64,000 nucleotides of DNA from Candidatus Melainabacteria bacterium (GCA_003963305.1 RXJR01000006.1:62001-126000), one strand, 5' to 3'; shown: positions 53,001-62,116, numbered from the stretch's first letter. Notes: generated from the letters alone by a model not told the origin. Translations and numbers: made by a program.

Positions 53001-53897
53001 AAGGGCGAATCCAAAACTATCAAAGCCCTGCCCGAACCTGGAAAGAACGACGATCCGGAACTGGCAAAAGCAGCAAAGAAAGAGTTCACAGACGCGAAAA
53101 AAGTTGTGAAAGAAGTCATGAAGCGCCAGACGGAAAGACTCTACGAAGCACTATGCACTCAGCGTCAATGGAAATTCGAAGACTGGCGAGAATATTTGGC
53201 TGAACATCCTATTGTCGGCCGACTCTGCGTGCGGCTCGCATGGGTAGCGTTCGAACCTCCGAAAGCAGAGGGAGCGGAACAAGAAAAACTCATTGGTGTC
53301 TTCCGCCCACTCGAAGACGGCTCACTGACAAACGAGCAGGACGAAGCGGTGGACATTCCAGCTGATGCAATTGTGAAACTCGCACACTCCTGCAATATTT
53401 CGAAAGAGCTTGCAGACGCCTGGACAAAGCATTTCCAGGACTACGATGTGACACCACTGTTCGAACAATGCAATCGCCAGGTCTATGAGCTTCCGCCCGA
53501 GAAAGTGAAGGAAACCGACGTAAAAGATTTCGTTGGATACTTGATTTCGACCTTCAAACTCCGCGGACGAGCTGTAAAACTTGGCTATGTGCGAGGTGAA
53601 GCTGAGGATGGTGGATGTTTCTGCGTCTATCGGAAGAACTTTACCTCCCTGAACATGCAAGCCGTCATAGAATTCACTGGTAGTTACTTACCGGAGTCAG
53701 ACATACCTGCCGCACTGAGGGAACTCTATTTCGTTTCAACCGCAGGCAATGCAAATAACTCAGTCTGGTCCCAAACAAAAATCGTTTTGTCCAAAGTTCC
53801 CCCTGTTCTCCTCAGCGAATGCTATAACGACATGAAACGCATCGCGGCCGATGGCAGCGGATTCGATCCAAAGTGGGAGGAGAAATCAAGATTCTGA
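50076..53897 (+). CDS. DUF4132/MolR-like protein with HEAT-type repeats
   Basis: 1,273 residues from GTG 50076, preceded by GAGGGGTAATAACCA. The first two thirds are helical repeats of HEAT/ARM type, clearest at LSDGKANVRSAAAEWLGRLGD followed by KSAIEPLKKAFLKEK. The C-terminal third is DUF4132: GWTLDELADRTVPDAGF, CILELDYGARQFVVSL, PEPGKNDDPELAKAAKKEF, RQWKFEDWREYLAEHP and RLCVRLAWVAFEP. In E. coli-type MolR proteins this domain is fused to WGR; here the WGR domain is a separate gene 7 kb downstream. It is the first gene of an operon with MoxR, DUF5682 and VWA genes; its TGA overlaps the next start. The HEAT part suggests a scaffold; the activity of DUF4132 is unknown. Confidence 0.88.
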   Translation: MDFFKKIFQLGQKNDGPRLENPLGLSNELIDTYSKAIEPVAQVDPALAADLLRFVVDDSDEQCLLKLRGNAAAAEKMGYGPQVYLLQSDPSINRQRVFHAKHRAPAEVCFRYCRVLEAASHDHYGYRGILSAGSPDWLVILLIEACHCYSYLKSKEPQAPPQWTITELEKILAAGGLPEDILVKLSLNQQWKYLFRSYRFDAYSGTVSNTFSGLREHLEKHSKTVKSCLMASDAEERKYALEILSELSFNFKEMPEVLVAYGTGSSKTVREQVLPLLSAYKEFYRSHIEKVLKEGGASERNEATTLLWRLYGEECTDTLESHLATEKADRVRQTIEKYLAAPKAVAVEEPLKVCEVNIDLEPHDLPAEVRSQFNKYMEDGYKLALKFFEGQCKLYDEQRKQIPNLPQPEKPVPLTQSEFDQIVKFIEGKDNSNPFPLSIKTQQWSHTFPAVMGEHLAPPAVTLSHIVRFMYFLRMLNVNAYGTNDRVWLQHNNILEPYRERCGNTFGLREFDAAAATLPDLKAGLVSSTYLLSNTWSNFCDWEPEAIWPAFAERPELIERALSTTTGSIYDGNRSTAYKVLAMFPTLPARFIPLVWDQALAESKSDRRLAQDALNTVPGKVEKIIGSLSDGKANVRSAAAEWLGRLGDKSAIEPLKKAFLKEKGESTRGVIIQALDNLKADVNEFLDRDKLLQEAKAGLAKKLPTGSDWVPLDNLPVLHWQDTGAEIDANITKWWIVQSIQQKSPSCGPILKRYLEMCNPGEAARFARFVLQAWVARDTATISHEDATARAQADADRLWAQYSTHKWFLDAHKNDKSNVFKAQYDNYMGTCLYSAIEQKGMLAIVSAAGDTDCVKIAEQYIRKWYGNRAAQCKALIEVLSRISHPLALQTLLSIANRFRTKSIKELATTFVNSVAEQSGWTLDELADRTVPDAGFERPVDENGEPIKNRCILELDYGARQFVVSLNDQLEPMVTAKGESKTIKALPEPGKNDDPELAKAAKKEFTDAKKVVKEVMKRQTERLYEALCTQRQWKFEDWREYLAEHPIVGRLCVRLAWVAFEPPKAEGAEQEKLIGVFRPLEDGSLTNEQDEAVDIPADAIVKLAHSCNISKELADAWTKHFQDYDVTPLFEQCNRQVYELPPEKVKETDVKDFVGYLISTFKLRGRAVKLGYVRGEAEDGGCFCVYRKNFTSLNMQAVIEFTGSYLPESDIPAALRELYFVSTAGNANNSVWSQTKIVLSKVPPVLLSECYNDMKRIAADGSGFDPKWEEKSRF

Positions 53898-55060
53898 TGG
53901 ACGAAAGTTTGAAAACCGCTGAGCGTACGAATCATTCAGAGCTTTTGCGACAGCCCGTCGAGATTCGCTTTGCCGAAGAACTCGAAACCCTGGCCAAGAG
54001 CGATACTGGCACAAAACCGCCAGGTTGGAATCTGAGCCCGCGCGCTGTTCGAACTTTTATTTTGGGCAGCGATTCTGCGCAGGGCAAAGTCAAAAAAAAT
54101 GATGGCTCAGCAGAGTTGAAAATTGGAAAGAAGTTCCATGGCGAGCCGGCCATGATTGACAGAGCAATTGTCTCATTGATGAGCAATCGCGGTCTTCTCT
54201 TAGTCGGTGAGCCGGGTACAGCGAAATCAATGTTGTCCGAACTGCTCGCTGCGGCAATCAGCGGCTCAAGCAACTTGACCATTCAGGGCACCGCAGGCAC
54301 TACCGAAGATCAAATCAAATACTCCTGGAATTATGCGTTGTTGCTGGCAGAAGGACCGACGAGAAAAGCTCTAGTCCCAGCGCCTCTTTATCATGGATTA
54401 GAGCACGGAAAGATCGTTAGATTTGAAGAAATCACACGTTGTCCGCCGGAAATTCAAGACACAATGATCAGTGTTCTCAGCGACAAAGTGCTAAATATTC
54501 CTGAACTGAAAGAGTCAGAAAACATCCTTTTCGCCAAGCCGGGGTTCAATGTCATCGCTACGGCGAACACGCGCGATCGTGGCGTTCACGAAATGTCAGC
54601 GGCGCTTAAAAGGCGCTTCAATTTTGAAACAGTACCTGCAATTGCAGATAAACACTTCGAGCTGGACCTGGTCCTGGAACAAGCGAAAGAGTTGCTGCAC
54701 AATGCTAATGCCGCAGCAATTGTAGAGCGTGATGTTCTCGATGTTCTGGTCACGACGTTCATTGAACTTCGAAAGGGCCGCACTGAAGAAGGCACCGTTG
54801 TCGACAAACCGTCGACCACGATGAGCACGGCAGAGGCAGTCGCCGTTGCTTTTGCGGCGGGTCTCGACGCTTGCTACTTCAGCAGCGATGGCAGGTTGAA
54901 AGGTGAGCATCTCGCCAAACAGATAGTCGGCACCGTATTGAAAGATTCAGACGAAGACGCCAAAAAAGTGCGGCAATATTTCGACATCGTCGTAAAATCT
55001 CGCGCCAAAAAAAATGAACACTGGAAGTCTTTCTACGACGGTCGAGGCATTCTTGGTTAG
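53897..55060 (+). CDS. MoxR-type AAA+ ATPase
   Basis: 387 residues from ATG 53897, overlapping the previous stop by one base; a GTG at 53873 is the alternative. Walker A is VGEPGTAKSML (residues 103-113), the Walker B/second acidic site IVRFEEITRCP, sensor 1 FNVIATANTRDRG, and arginine-finger/sensor 2 region SAALKRRFNFETVP. MoxR ATPases work with VWA proteins as chaperone-like machines that insert metal or remodel partners; the VWA gene two positions down fits. ATP binding and hydrolysis are secure; the substrate is not known. It overlaps or abuts the DUF5682 gene. Confidence 0.93.
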   Translation: MDESLKTAERTNHSELLRQPVEIRFAEELETLAKSDTGTKPPGWNLSPRAVRTFILGSDSAQGKVKKNDGSAELKIGKKFHGEPAMIDRAIVSLMSNRGLLLVGEPGTAKSMLSELLAAAISGSSNLTIQGTAGTTEDQIKYSWNYALLLAEGPTRKALVPAPLYHGLEHGKIVRFEEITRCPPEIQDTMISVLSDKVLNIPELKESENILFAKPGFNVIATANTRDRGVHEMSAALKRRFNFETVPAIADKHFELDLVLEQAKELLHNANAAAIVERDVLDVLVTTFIELRKGRTEEGTVVDKPSTTMSTAEAVAVAFAAGLDACYFSSDGRLKGEHLAKQIVGTVLKDSDEDAKKVRQYFDIVVKSRAKKNEHWKSFYDGRGILG

Positions 55061-57581
55061 TAATCATAGCTTGAGCGACTCCGTGCCACGCAATGTCGGG
55101 CAAGGTGAAGCTGCGCCGAACGATCCGCAGCAAATCGTAGCCAGGCTTCTCCAGAAACTTCGAACTGACCGAATAACGTACTTTCCAGTTCGTCACCATT
55201 CGCCGGCTTGTGCCGCCTTGATCGAAACATGGATTTTAGAAAACAAACCAGCTTCAATATTGGTCGAAGGACCTTCAAATTTCAACTCACGAATAAACTT
55301 ACTAACCGACGACGATTGCAAGTGTCCAGTCGCGCTCTTCACCAATTTTATCGACAAGAAGGAACGACTCCAGAAACTTATCCTCAAAGACTGTCCACCA
55401 CGCTTCTCCGCCTACTACCCATTCTGTGATTACTCACCAGAATTGGTGGCACTACGAAGCGGCCGAAAAATCGGTGCGCGTTTGCAATTTATTGATCTGC
55501 AGTACGGCGAAATGATTTTGAATCAATACAGAGTTCAAAAGAAGCCAGAGGACGAGATTGTGCACATAGATTCTCTGGCAGAAGATGAGCACCTGAAGAA
55601 GAGCCGCTACATTCAGTCCCTATCTCGCGAATTGGGCTGCCGCGATTTTGATGAACTCTGGGATCACCTGTTCGAAGCCGGCAGAGAAACGCTTTCTGTC
55701 GAAGCGTTCATAGATAGGCTGACAACCTACTGTGCTATGGCGCGACTTGAATACACGCAAAGAGATCTGGAAGTGGATGGCACCATAGCAAGAGAAGCCT
55801 GCATGGCAGCGGCGATCGTGGAAGAATTGGAAAACAACTGCGGCGGCAAAATTCTGGTTGTCACCGGTGGGTTTCACACCGTAGCACTACCCGACCTGGT
55901 AGAGCAAAAAGTAGAACGACCGAAGAAGATTGAATTTACTGACGATGAGCAAGGTATGTGGCTGATGCGCTTTAGCTTCGATCGGCTTGACTCACTGGCT
56001 GGTTATTCCGCGGGAATGCCGTCACCAGCATTTTACGACCGGCTGTGGCATTCCGAGCGCAGCTCAGAAAATGCAACTGCACGTATAAGGGAATCAGAAC
56101 GCGCCGGTGCTGATTTCATTGTGGAAATATCCAGGCGCACGCGCGAATTAATGCTGCCGAATCTGATTACCACACCTGATTCGATCGCCGCGCTGCAAAT
56201 GGCAAAACAACTTGCAAATTTACGCGGGCATCCGTGGCCCATGCGAGAGGATGTGCTGGACGGCATTCGCTCTTGCTGCGTCAAAGGCGAAGTCAACGTT
56301 GAAGGCGCGGCACTTTCAACTATCGTCAGGCAAGTCATGGCTGGAGACCGCATCGGTGAGCTTCCTCCCGGTTGCGATAGTCCACCAATCGTAGACGATT
56401 TCTACAGAGAGGCTAAACGGTTTAAGATAGCCCTGGATCGCGTCGAACACAAAGAATTCTCTCTGGACCTGTACCGCAACGCCAATCATCGCTACGTTAG
56501 CCGTTTCTTTCACCGGCTGTCTTCGCTCAATGTGCCATTCGCTCGATTTGTAGACGGGCCAGATTTCGTCCATGGAATGCGGCTCGATTTGATCATCGAG
56601 AGATGGGAGACGAATTGGTCACCAAATGTCGAAAGCGGGCTGATCGAAGCATCTACTTTCGGCACCACAATCGAAGAAGCTGCTGCGACACACCTGCAAA
56701 CCCAACTAGCGAATCTGGAAGATAACTCGCAAGGACGGTCCAGTGCTACCGCCGTAGAATTGCTGATCAAAGCTTGCCGCCTTGGTCTGCATACGCAGTC
56801 GCTGAAAATGGTGCCGCTGATAGATATCCACATCGCGGAAGATCCGCTGGTCTCGTCTGCAATATCAGCATTATCGCAACTGGAGCTGCTTCTGCAAGCG
56901 CGCGAACCACTTGAAGCATCGCACCTGACAGCCGTGCCGCAATTGATGCAAGCGGCATATCACCGCGCCTGCCATCTGCTTAGCGACACGGCACGATGCC
57001 CTGCAGATCGAGTGGAAGAATTTGTTGCAGCCTTGAAGATCCTCAGAGAAATCGTCAACTCCGATAGCAACGAGTTTGATATCGACCTGTTCTTCAGCGG
57101 GCTCAACTCTATCATCAATTGTCCGCCCCACGAAGCTCAGTCTATGCTGGTTGGCGCTGCGGCCGGCATCCTCTACGGCGAAAGTCGAATTGACCATGAG
57201 AAATTGATCGCTATCGTTTGCGGCTATCTTGGTGGCACCAACAATGACCCGAAAAAAACTGCCGGTATCCTTCGAGGTCTGCTCACAACTGCCTGCGAGA
57301 TAGCCTGGCAAGTAGCCGAAATCATTCAGTCCATCGATGCACAGTTCCAGACCTGGGAGGAAGAAACCTTTCTAAATTTGCTACCCGAATTGCGCCTGGC
57401 ATTTTCACTTCTCACTCCCTCCGACATCTCAAGGGTCGCTGAGAAAGTGTCGAATGTATACGAAGGTGCGGAGTTGGGACCGCTCGTCCACTACGAGATC
57501 GCTGAGGGCGATTTGCAACTGGGGTTGACTCTAAATGATCGCGTACTGAAAATTCTAGAGGCGGACGGAATACGTGAATAG
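55053..57581 (+). CDS. DUF5682 family protein
   Basis: About 842 residues if the TTG at 55053 (with CGAGGCATTC upstream) is used; an ATG at 55014 would overlap the MoxR gene by 47 bases. The N-terminus has ITYFPVRHHSPACAALI, ASILVEGPSNFNSRINLL, SAYYPFCDYSPELVALR and ARLQFIDLQY, the conserved core of DUF5682, which is found with MoxR and VWA genes. KILVVTGGFHTVALP and a Trp-rich part follow; the second half is helical with MQAAYHRACHLLSD. The His-His and Glu residues of the first motif could be catalytic or metal-binding, which is a guess. It overlaps the VWA gene by 8 bases. Confidence 0.87.
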   Translation: MVSNHSLSDSVPRNVGQGEAAPNDPQQIVARLLQKLRTDRITYFPVRHHSPACAALIETWILENKPASILVEGPSNFNSRINLLTDDDCKCPVALFTNFIDKKERLQKLILKDCPPRFSAYYPFCDYSPELVALRSGRKIGARLQFIDLQYGEMILNQYRVQKKPEDEIVHIDSLAEDEHLKKSRYIQSLSRELGCRDFDELWDHLFEAGRETLSVEAFIDRLTTYCAMARLEYTQRDLEVDGTIAREACMAAAIVEELENNCGGKILVVTGGFHTVALPDLVEQKVERPKKIEFTDDEQGMWLMRFSFDRLDSLAGYSAGMPSPAFYDRLWHSERSSENATARIRESERAGADFIVEISRRTRELMLPNLITTPDSIAALQMAKQLANLRGHPWPMREDVLDGIRSCCVKGEVNVEGAALSTIVRQVMAGDRIGELPPGCDSPPIVDDFYREAKRFKIALDRVEHKEFSLDLYRNANHRYVSRFFHRLSSLNVPFARFVDGPDFVHGMRLDLIIERWETNWSPNVESGLIEASTFGTTIEEAAATHLQTQLANLEDNSQGRSSATAVELLIKACRLGLHTQSLKMVPLIDIHIAEDPLVSSAISALSQLELLLQAREPLEASHLTAVPQLMQAAYHRACHLLSDTARCPADRVEEFVAALKILREIVNSDSNEFDIDLFFSGLNSIINCPPHEAQSMLVGAAAGILYGESRIDHEKLIAIVCGYLGGTNNDPKKTAGILRGLLTTACEIAWQVAEIIQSIDAQFQTWEEETFLNLLPELRLAFSLLTPSDISRVAEKVSNVYEGAELGPLVHYEIAEGDLQLGLTLNDRVLKILEADGIRE

Positions 57582-58737
57582 CGAGAGACGCAAAACACAG
57601 TCAAAGAATGCGCCAGCGCTTTCCCGCTGGAGGCTCGTGCTTGGGAAGTACGCCAAGCCCAAGATGCCTTCGGTGTTAGATCAAAATCAAGAACGGATGG
57701 AGGAAGCTCTAGAGAAGCTCTATTCGCGCGAATACACGGGACGAGGCGTACGACAAGACGCACGTCTCGGACCGGGCTCTCTCGACCCGTCGCAACTCAA
57801 CGTTACGACCTGGCTGGAGGAGATTCGCGAACTGTTTCCTAAAACCACCTGCGAAAAGATCACCAAGCATGCGCTTGAGCGATACGGCATGGTAGACATA
57901 ATCAACGATCCAGAAGCTTTGAAGAACCTTGAACCCAGCACCGAACTGCTGGCACTTATGCTTACCCTCAAGGGTCACATGCGCGGACCGGTTCTTACTG
58001 AAGCGCGTCGTCTGATCGCAAAAATAGTTGAAGAAATCAAGCGCAAACTTCTGAGTCAGATTCGCAACGCAATGTCTGGGCGCTTAAATCGCTTCTCTTC
58101 CAGCGCTTACAAAAGCGCTCGCAATTTCGACGCTCGAAACACGATTCGACGAAATCTCAAAAATTGGGACGCAGAGAGAAAACAGATAGTTGTCAGCGAC
58201 CCGAGATTCTACCAGCGAGTGCAGCGGCACATGCCATGGGAAGTAATCTTGTGCATCGACCAGTCAGGCTCGATGATTAACAGCCTTATCCATTCAGCGG
58301 TAATGGCCGGCATATTTTCTGCTCTGCCAATGGTGCGAGTGAGACTGGTTGTCTTTGACACGTCAATAGTCGACCTCAGTGCGCACGTTTCAGACCCTGT
58401 CGAGGTGCTGATGAGCGTTCAACTCGGGGGCGGCACCAACATTGGCAGAGCAGTTGCCTACTGCGAGAAACTGGTATCACAGCCCAAGCGCTCGGTGCTT
58501 GTTCTTGTGACCGATTTCTGCGAGGGTGCCGATCCGCGCGTGCTGATCGGTGCGATAAGACGTCTGCGAGAAGCCGGGGTGAAATTGATCGGATTGGCAT
58601 CACTCGATGAAAAATGCGGCGCCTTTTACGATGAAAAGTTAGCCGGAAGACTTGCCGCAGAGGGCATGGAGATTGCGGCTCTAACGCCGGTTGAACTGGC
58701 ACGCTGGCTGGCCGAAGTCATGCAAGGGAGCCGCTAA
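57574..58737 (+). CDS. VWA-domain protein (MIDAS type)
   Basis: 387 residues from GTG 57574, overlapping the preceding stop by 8 bases. The N-terminal half is basic and helical. The C-terminal VWA domain (about 215-387) starts with EVILCIDQSGSMINS (Asp229-x-Ser-x-Ser, the metal-ion site), and continues with VRLVVFDTSIVDLS, GGGTNIGRAVAYCEK (the MIDAS Thr) and VLVTDFCEGADP (the MIDAS Asp), so metal binding should be complete. It ends with LTPVELARWLAEVMQ. VWA proteins next to MoxR ATPases act as their substrate-recognition or effector partners; that is the likely role here. Confidence 0.92.
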   Translation: MNSERRKTQSKNAPALSRWRLVLGKYAKPKMPSVLDQNQERMEEALEKLYSREYTGRGVRQDARLGPGSLDPSQLNVTTWLEEIRELFPKTTCEKITKHALERYGMVDIINDPEALKNLEPSTELLALMLTLKGHMRGPVLTEARRLIAKIVEEIKRKLLSQIRNAMSGRLNRFSSSAYKSARNFDARNTIRRNLKNWDAERKQIVVSDPRFYQRVQRHMPWEVILCIDQSGSMINSLIHSAVMAGIFSALPMVRVRLVVFDTSIVDLSAHVSDPVEVLMSVQLGGGTNIGRAVAYCEKLVSQPKRSVLVLVTDFCEGADPRVLIGAIRRLREAGVKLIGLASLDEKCGAFYDEKLAGRLAAEGMEIAALTPVELARWLAEVMQGSR

Positions 58738-60971
58738 TGATCGACGCCGATCGAATCAAACTAGCAACAGTTCTATCCGCTGTAGACGAAAACTTTCTGG
58801 TTGCTCTGGCAAATAAAGGCCTCGTGCGCAGAGCCCTGAAAGACCTTGAGGGGCAAACACTGAAAATTGAAGAAACCGACAATGCTATCAAAGTTGTAGG
58901 TCCGGACTGGTCTGTGATGATGCCCGTCGAAGGACCAGCGAAAGCAACAGACGACACAATCGCTTCTGGTATCACTCGGCAGATACTGGCGGCTGCCATA
59001 TATTTGCGCGACAACTGGTCACCAAAAGTATTATCAACTCTGGAAGACATAGAGCGCCCCCATCCCGGGTGCACTCCGCCTGATGCTGACACAGTTCCGA
59101 CCACAAAGTCCGCAGCTCCTTCTAAAACGTCCTCGGAGATCGATCCCGCACGCCTTCGAGAAACGCTTCTGTCGCTAACCGTCGATGACCTTTCTAAATG
59201 GGCCGGTAAGAAACTGGTATCAGATTTACTTGTTCTATTGAACGACTCAATGGAATTAGAAGTCGAGAGCAAACTAGGACTCTTGCTCCGCCTTCCTCAG
59301 CACAGCATAGAAATCCAGATTATGCCCGGCAGAGAGCGGGGCTTGAAATTGCTTGAAAGCATGCTGTCGACCGCCCCCAAACAAATGCACAAGAAATGGG
59401 TCGCGACGGCCATTATCCTTCTACAAAAGAGAGCAGGAAAAGACCTCAAGCCAGGTCTAGCTGAGAGAATTGATATTGAGTCCCCACGAACTCAGTTGCA
59501 GGTTCTGCAGGAATCACGAAAGTTGTTGGTGAGCATGATGGATATTGGGGTCGCCCATCCGTCCACTCGCTTGATCGAGCGACTATTCACTCTGTCCATA
59601 TCCGCATCAGCTGTTCATTTACCGCGTCTATCAACCTTACTAAAGACCATTTCAGATCAAGTCTCCCAGCTGGTTTCAAAGAATGTAGCAGCAGATTCCC
59701 AAAACTTGTTTTCGACTATGAGTCGCGCCTTCTGTTTGATCAAAGCACTAGAAAAATTTGCCGAGAAAAATGCAGACGAGACAGCTTCATCAATTAATTT
59801 TCCTGCCCACCTGGCAGGGGTTGCGCGCAGCCAGTATGACCCTGCCGGCGATATCAAATTGACCGGTATCGGAGCCTATAACTGGCAAACGCGATCCGGA
59901 TTCCATGGTCTTACGTGTCTGTTCTGGGAAGCGGAGAGGAAGCGATTTCTTTCATGGTCAATAAGTCGACCCAGCAACACTTTCAGCATCAGTGATGCGG
60001 AACAAGCATACAACATGGAGCAAATCTGGTCGGCAGACTCCGCTGATAAGTTATGCCGCTCTTCATTCACTCTAAAGGACGCGCGGGTCAACCCTTTCGG
60101 CAGAATATCAAATGCTCAGCAAAGTTCAGTCGCTGAAATGACGAAGGCGATGTTTGACGCGAAAACGTTCGAGGGACGAGCATTCTCTGACTTCGCCGAC
60201 GCAAGAGCGTACGCAGCGCATCAATTTCCAATCGGTCTAAAAGTTTCAAATGCACTCGATCGCGTCGTAATCTTAGAGCCTAAATCCTGGGGCAATCGCA
60301 CATACGACGAAATGCGCCAGAGGTTTTGCTGGGAAATTTTTGATTCGTCGAACCACTCGATACGTTTGACATTGCCGTGGGAAAGCGCCAATGAGAGAGC
60401 AATCACATTTCTCGAATCTCTGAAACCAGCCTTAGACAAGATCAATCGTATCGTGGTACGGCTGGAATTCTCAGACGACGACGTAACATTCGAGCCAATA
60501 TCGCTCCTCAGTCAAGGCAGCAGAAGCGATGATACAGTGCTAAATCCCTATTTCGACCAGCAATTGATAGAAATCGCTCAAACTGGCTTGCTTGACCGCC
60601 TTCGGGCCAAATTCGGGCGGCAACCACGGATACAAACGACATTATCCGATGATGAAAGCTGGGACCATGTCCAGAACTATTTCGACATAAATGAACAGTC
60701 ACCACCTCATCTGATTGCAGCGCTATCAGAGACGGAAAATTTGCTCTTACAACTCGCCGAATCAGGAACAAAACGATTGAACGAAAACCTGGCAGAACGC
60801 ATTCAACGGCTGGGAACGCAACTGTCACGCTGGGGACTCTCTGAACTGGGCGCAAGCATCCAGTCGATAGCCGAAGCGAAGGGTTCGTGCGGAGAGCGTG
60901 TGCTCTGGAGCGACTATTTATGCTCACTACACAGACAGCTACTCTGTATGCAAGCCGTATCGAACAAGTGA
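58737..60971 (+). CDS. Degenerate SWIM-like protein of the MoxR operon
   Basis: 744 residues; ATG 58737 overlaps the VWA stop by one base. The first 95 residues resemble SWIM zinc-finger proteins found in related operons: LVALANKGLVRRALKDLEG, then a short segment ending ITRQILAAAIYLRDNW, where the family usually has CxC...CxH before a similar helix. Here the Cys and His positions are replaced (DDTIASGITRQ), so zinc binding seems lost. This reading is from memory of the family and was not aligned. The remainder has no recognised domain; it is helical with WQTRSGFHGLTCLFWEAERK and LRAKFGRQPRIQTTLSDDE segments. It is the last gene of the coupled operon. Confidence 0.7.
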   Translation: MIDADRIKLATVLSAVDENFLVALANKGLVRRALKDLEGQTLKIEETDNAIKVVGPDWSVMMPVEGPAKATDDTIASGITRQILAAAIYLRDNWSPKVLSTLEDIERPHPGCTPPDADTVPTTKSAAPSKTSSEIDPARLRETLLSLTVDDLSKWAGKKLVSDLLVLLNDSMELEVESKLGLLLRLPQHSIEIQIMPGRERGLKLLESMLSTAPKQMHKKWVATAIILLQKRAGKDLKPGLAERIDIESPRTQLQVLQESRKLLVSMMDIGVAHPSTRLIERLFTLSISASAVHLPRLSTLLKTISDQVSQLVSKNVAADSQNLFSTMSRAFCLIKALEKFAEKNADETASSINFPAHLAGVARSQYDPAGDIKLTGIGAYNWQTRSGFHGLTCLFWEAERKRFLSWSISRPSNTFSISDAEQAYNMEQIWSADSADKLCRSSFTLKDARVNPFGRISNAQQSSVAEMTKAMFDAKTFEGRAFSDFADARAYAAHQFPIGLKVSNALDRVVILEPKSWGNRTYDEMRQRFCWEIFDSSNHSIRLTLPWESANERAITFLESLKPALDKINRIVVRLEFSDDDVTFEPISLLSQGSRSDDTVLNPYFDQQLIEIAQTGLLDRLRAKFGRQPRIQTTLSDDESWDHVQNYFDINEQSPPHLIAALSETENLLLQLAESGTKRLNENLAERIQRLGTQLSRWGLSELGASIQSIAEAKGSCGERVLWSDYLCSLHRQLLCMQAVSNK

Positions 60972-61023
60972 TTGCTCTTCGTTTAGCGGCTTTGCCTCCA
61001 GGGTACTGATCAGTTCAGGAAGC

Positions 61024-61052
61024 TTGAACAAACCATCCGTTGCGGGTATAAA
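61024..61052 (+). promoter_or_regulatory. Sigma-70-type promoter
   Basis: TTGAAC (61024-61029) and TATAAA (61047-61052) are separated by 17 bases, 47 bases before the WGR gene start. It suggests that the WGR gene can be transcribed apart from the operon upstream. Confidence 0.5.
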
Positions 61053-61099
61053 TTCCAAAACGATCGAGACTCGAAATTCTTTTGGGCTGGGAGCTAGAC

Positions 61100-62116
61100 A
61101 TGCGACGATTCGAATACAGCGCGGGCGGCTCAGACAAATTTTGGGAAATCCAGCTCGATGATAATTCATTCACAGTCAACTACGGAAGAATCGGAACAAA
61201 CGGACTGAGCTCAACCAAAACTTTCAATTCCAATCAAGAAGCAAAGAATGAACACGATAAACTTGTGCAAGAAAAACTCAAAAAAGGCTATGTGGAAATA
61301 AGTGGCGGAAGCGCTTCAACTAGCCCTACGAAGCGGTCAAAGGACAACCTGATTGCACAGCTAAAAGCAGCCGGAATCGACACCTCGACATTCCAACGAG
61401 TTTCCATTGAAGGTGGGGAGGACGAAGATGAAGAGAGTAACAGATCGGACCCGGCCGACTCGTTCTATATGATCGACGTGAGCGCCGATAAAAGCTTCCA
61501 GACCTGGAAGCTTGCTCGGTCGCTGATTGAGAAAACTGGATACTATCCGGTTATCACAGAAGATTATGATCAACTCTTCGAATACATGGAATTCGAAGAC
61601 GAAAACGACACCGCTGTAACCATAAAAGCAGCGCTTTCAGCGAACTTAGCCGAGTTTTTCAAAGAGCGCACGGAGGAATTGTCCGACGCCAACGATAGGG
61701 AAAGAATTGGCGACTGGGCTACAGCGCAAGAAGAAACTGCCAGTGAGGATTTCTACCTGGTTTCTCGTTCAGGAAGCGATGCGATCTTGCAGCTTGTATT
61801 TTGCCCGACCAAAATTTCCTGGCAAGTTTGCGCTGTGTTATGTTGGGGTAATTCAAACGATGGCATCGCGCCTGCCAATCACTCCGCGGTGCACAGATAC
61901 TGGGGCACCGAATATGATGCCGAACTGGTTTGCATTACAATCGACCTGATGGAGTTCCTGGTGCACAAACCTCCAACAACGAAAGAAGCCGCAATGAAGC
62001 TCGCGCACGAACAGTTTGTGTATTGTCCTGATATTGTTCACCAGGGCGTTCAGACTGTCGCGAACCTGGGCAAGTCGCTGATTAACAGCAAGAAGTGGTT
62101 TTTCTGGTGGGATTAG
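61100..62116 (+). CDS. WGR-DUF4253 fusion protein
   Basis: 338 residues from ATG 61100, with GGGAGCTAGAC upstream (a TTG at 61082 is less likely). Residues 1-65 are a WGR domain: RRFEYSAGGSDKFWEIQLDD and FTVNYGRIGTNGLSSTKTF, where WGR is read as YGR. After a charged linker, residues about 125-338 are DUF4253: LVFCPTKISWQVCAVLCWGN, HSAVHRYWGTEYDAELVCIT, YCPDIVHQG and the end SKKWFFWWD. WGR domains bind nucleic acid in PARP and MolR proteins. In many bacteria WGR is fused to DUF4132, so this protein likely works with the DUF4132 protein of the operon. Confidence 0.9.
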   Translation: MRRFEYSAGGSDKFWEIQLDDNSFTVNYGRIGTNGLSSTKTFNSNQEAKNEHDKLVQEKLKKGYVEISGGSASTSPTKRSKDNLIAQLKAAGIDTSTFQRVSIEGGEDEDEESNRSDPADSFYMIDVSADKSFQTWKLARSLIEKTGYYPVITEDYDQLFEYMEFEDENDTAVTIKAALSANLAEFFKERTEELSDANDRERIGDWATAQEETASEDFYLVSRSGSDAILQLVFCPTKISWQVCAVLCWGNSNDGIAPANHSAVHRYWGTEYDAELVCITIDLMEFLVHKPPTTKEAAMKLAHEQFVYCPDIVHQGVQTVANLGKSLINSKKWFFWWD

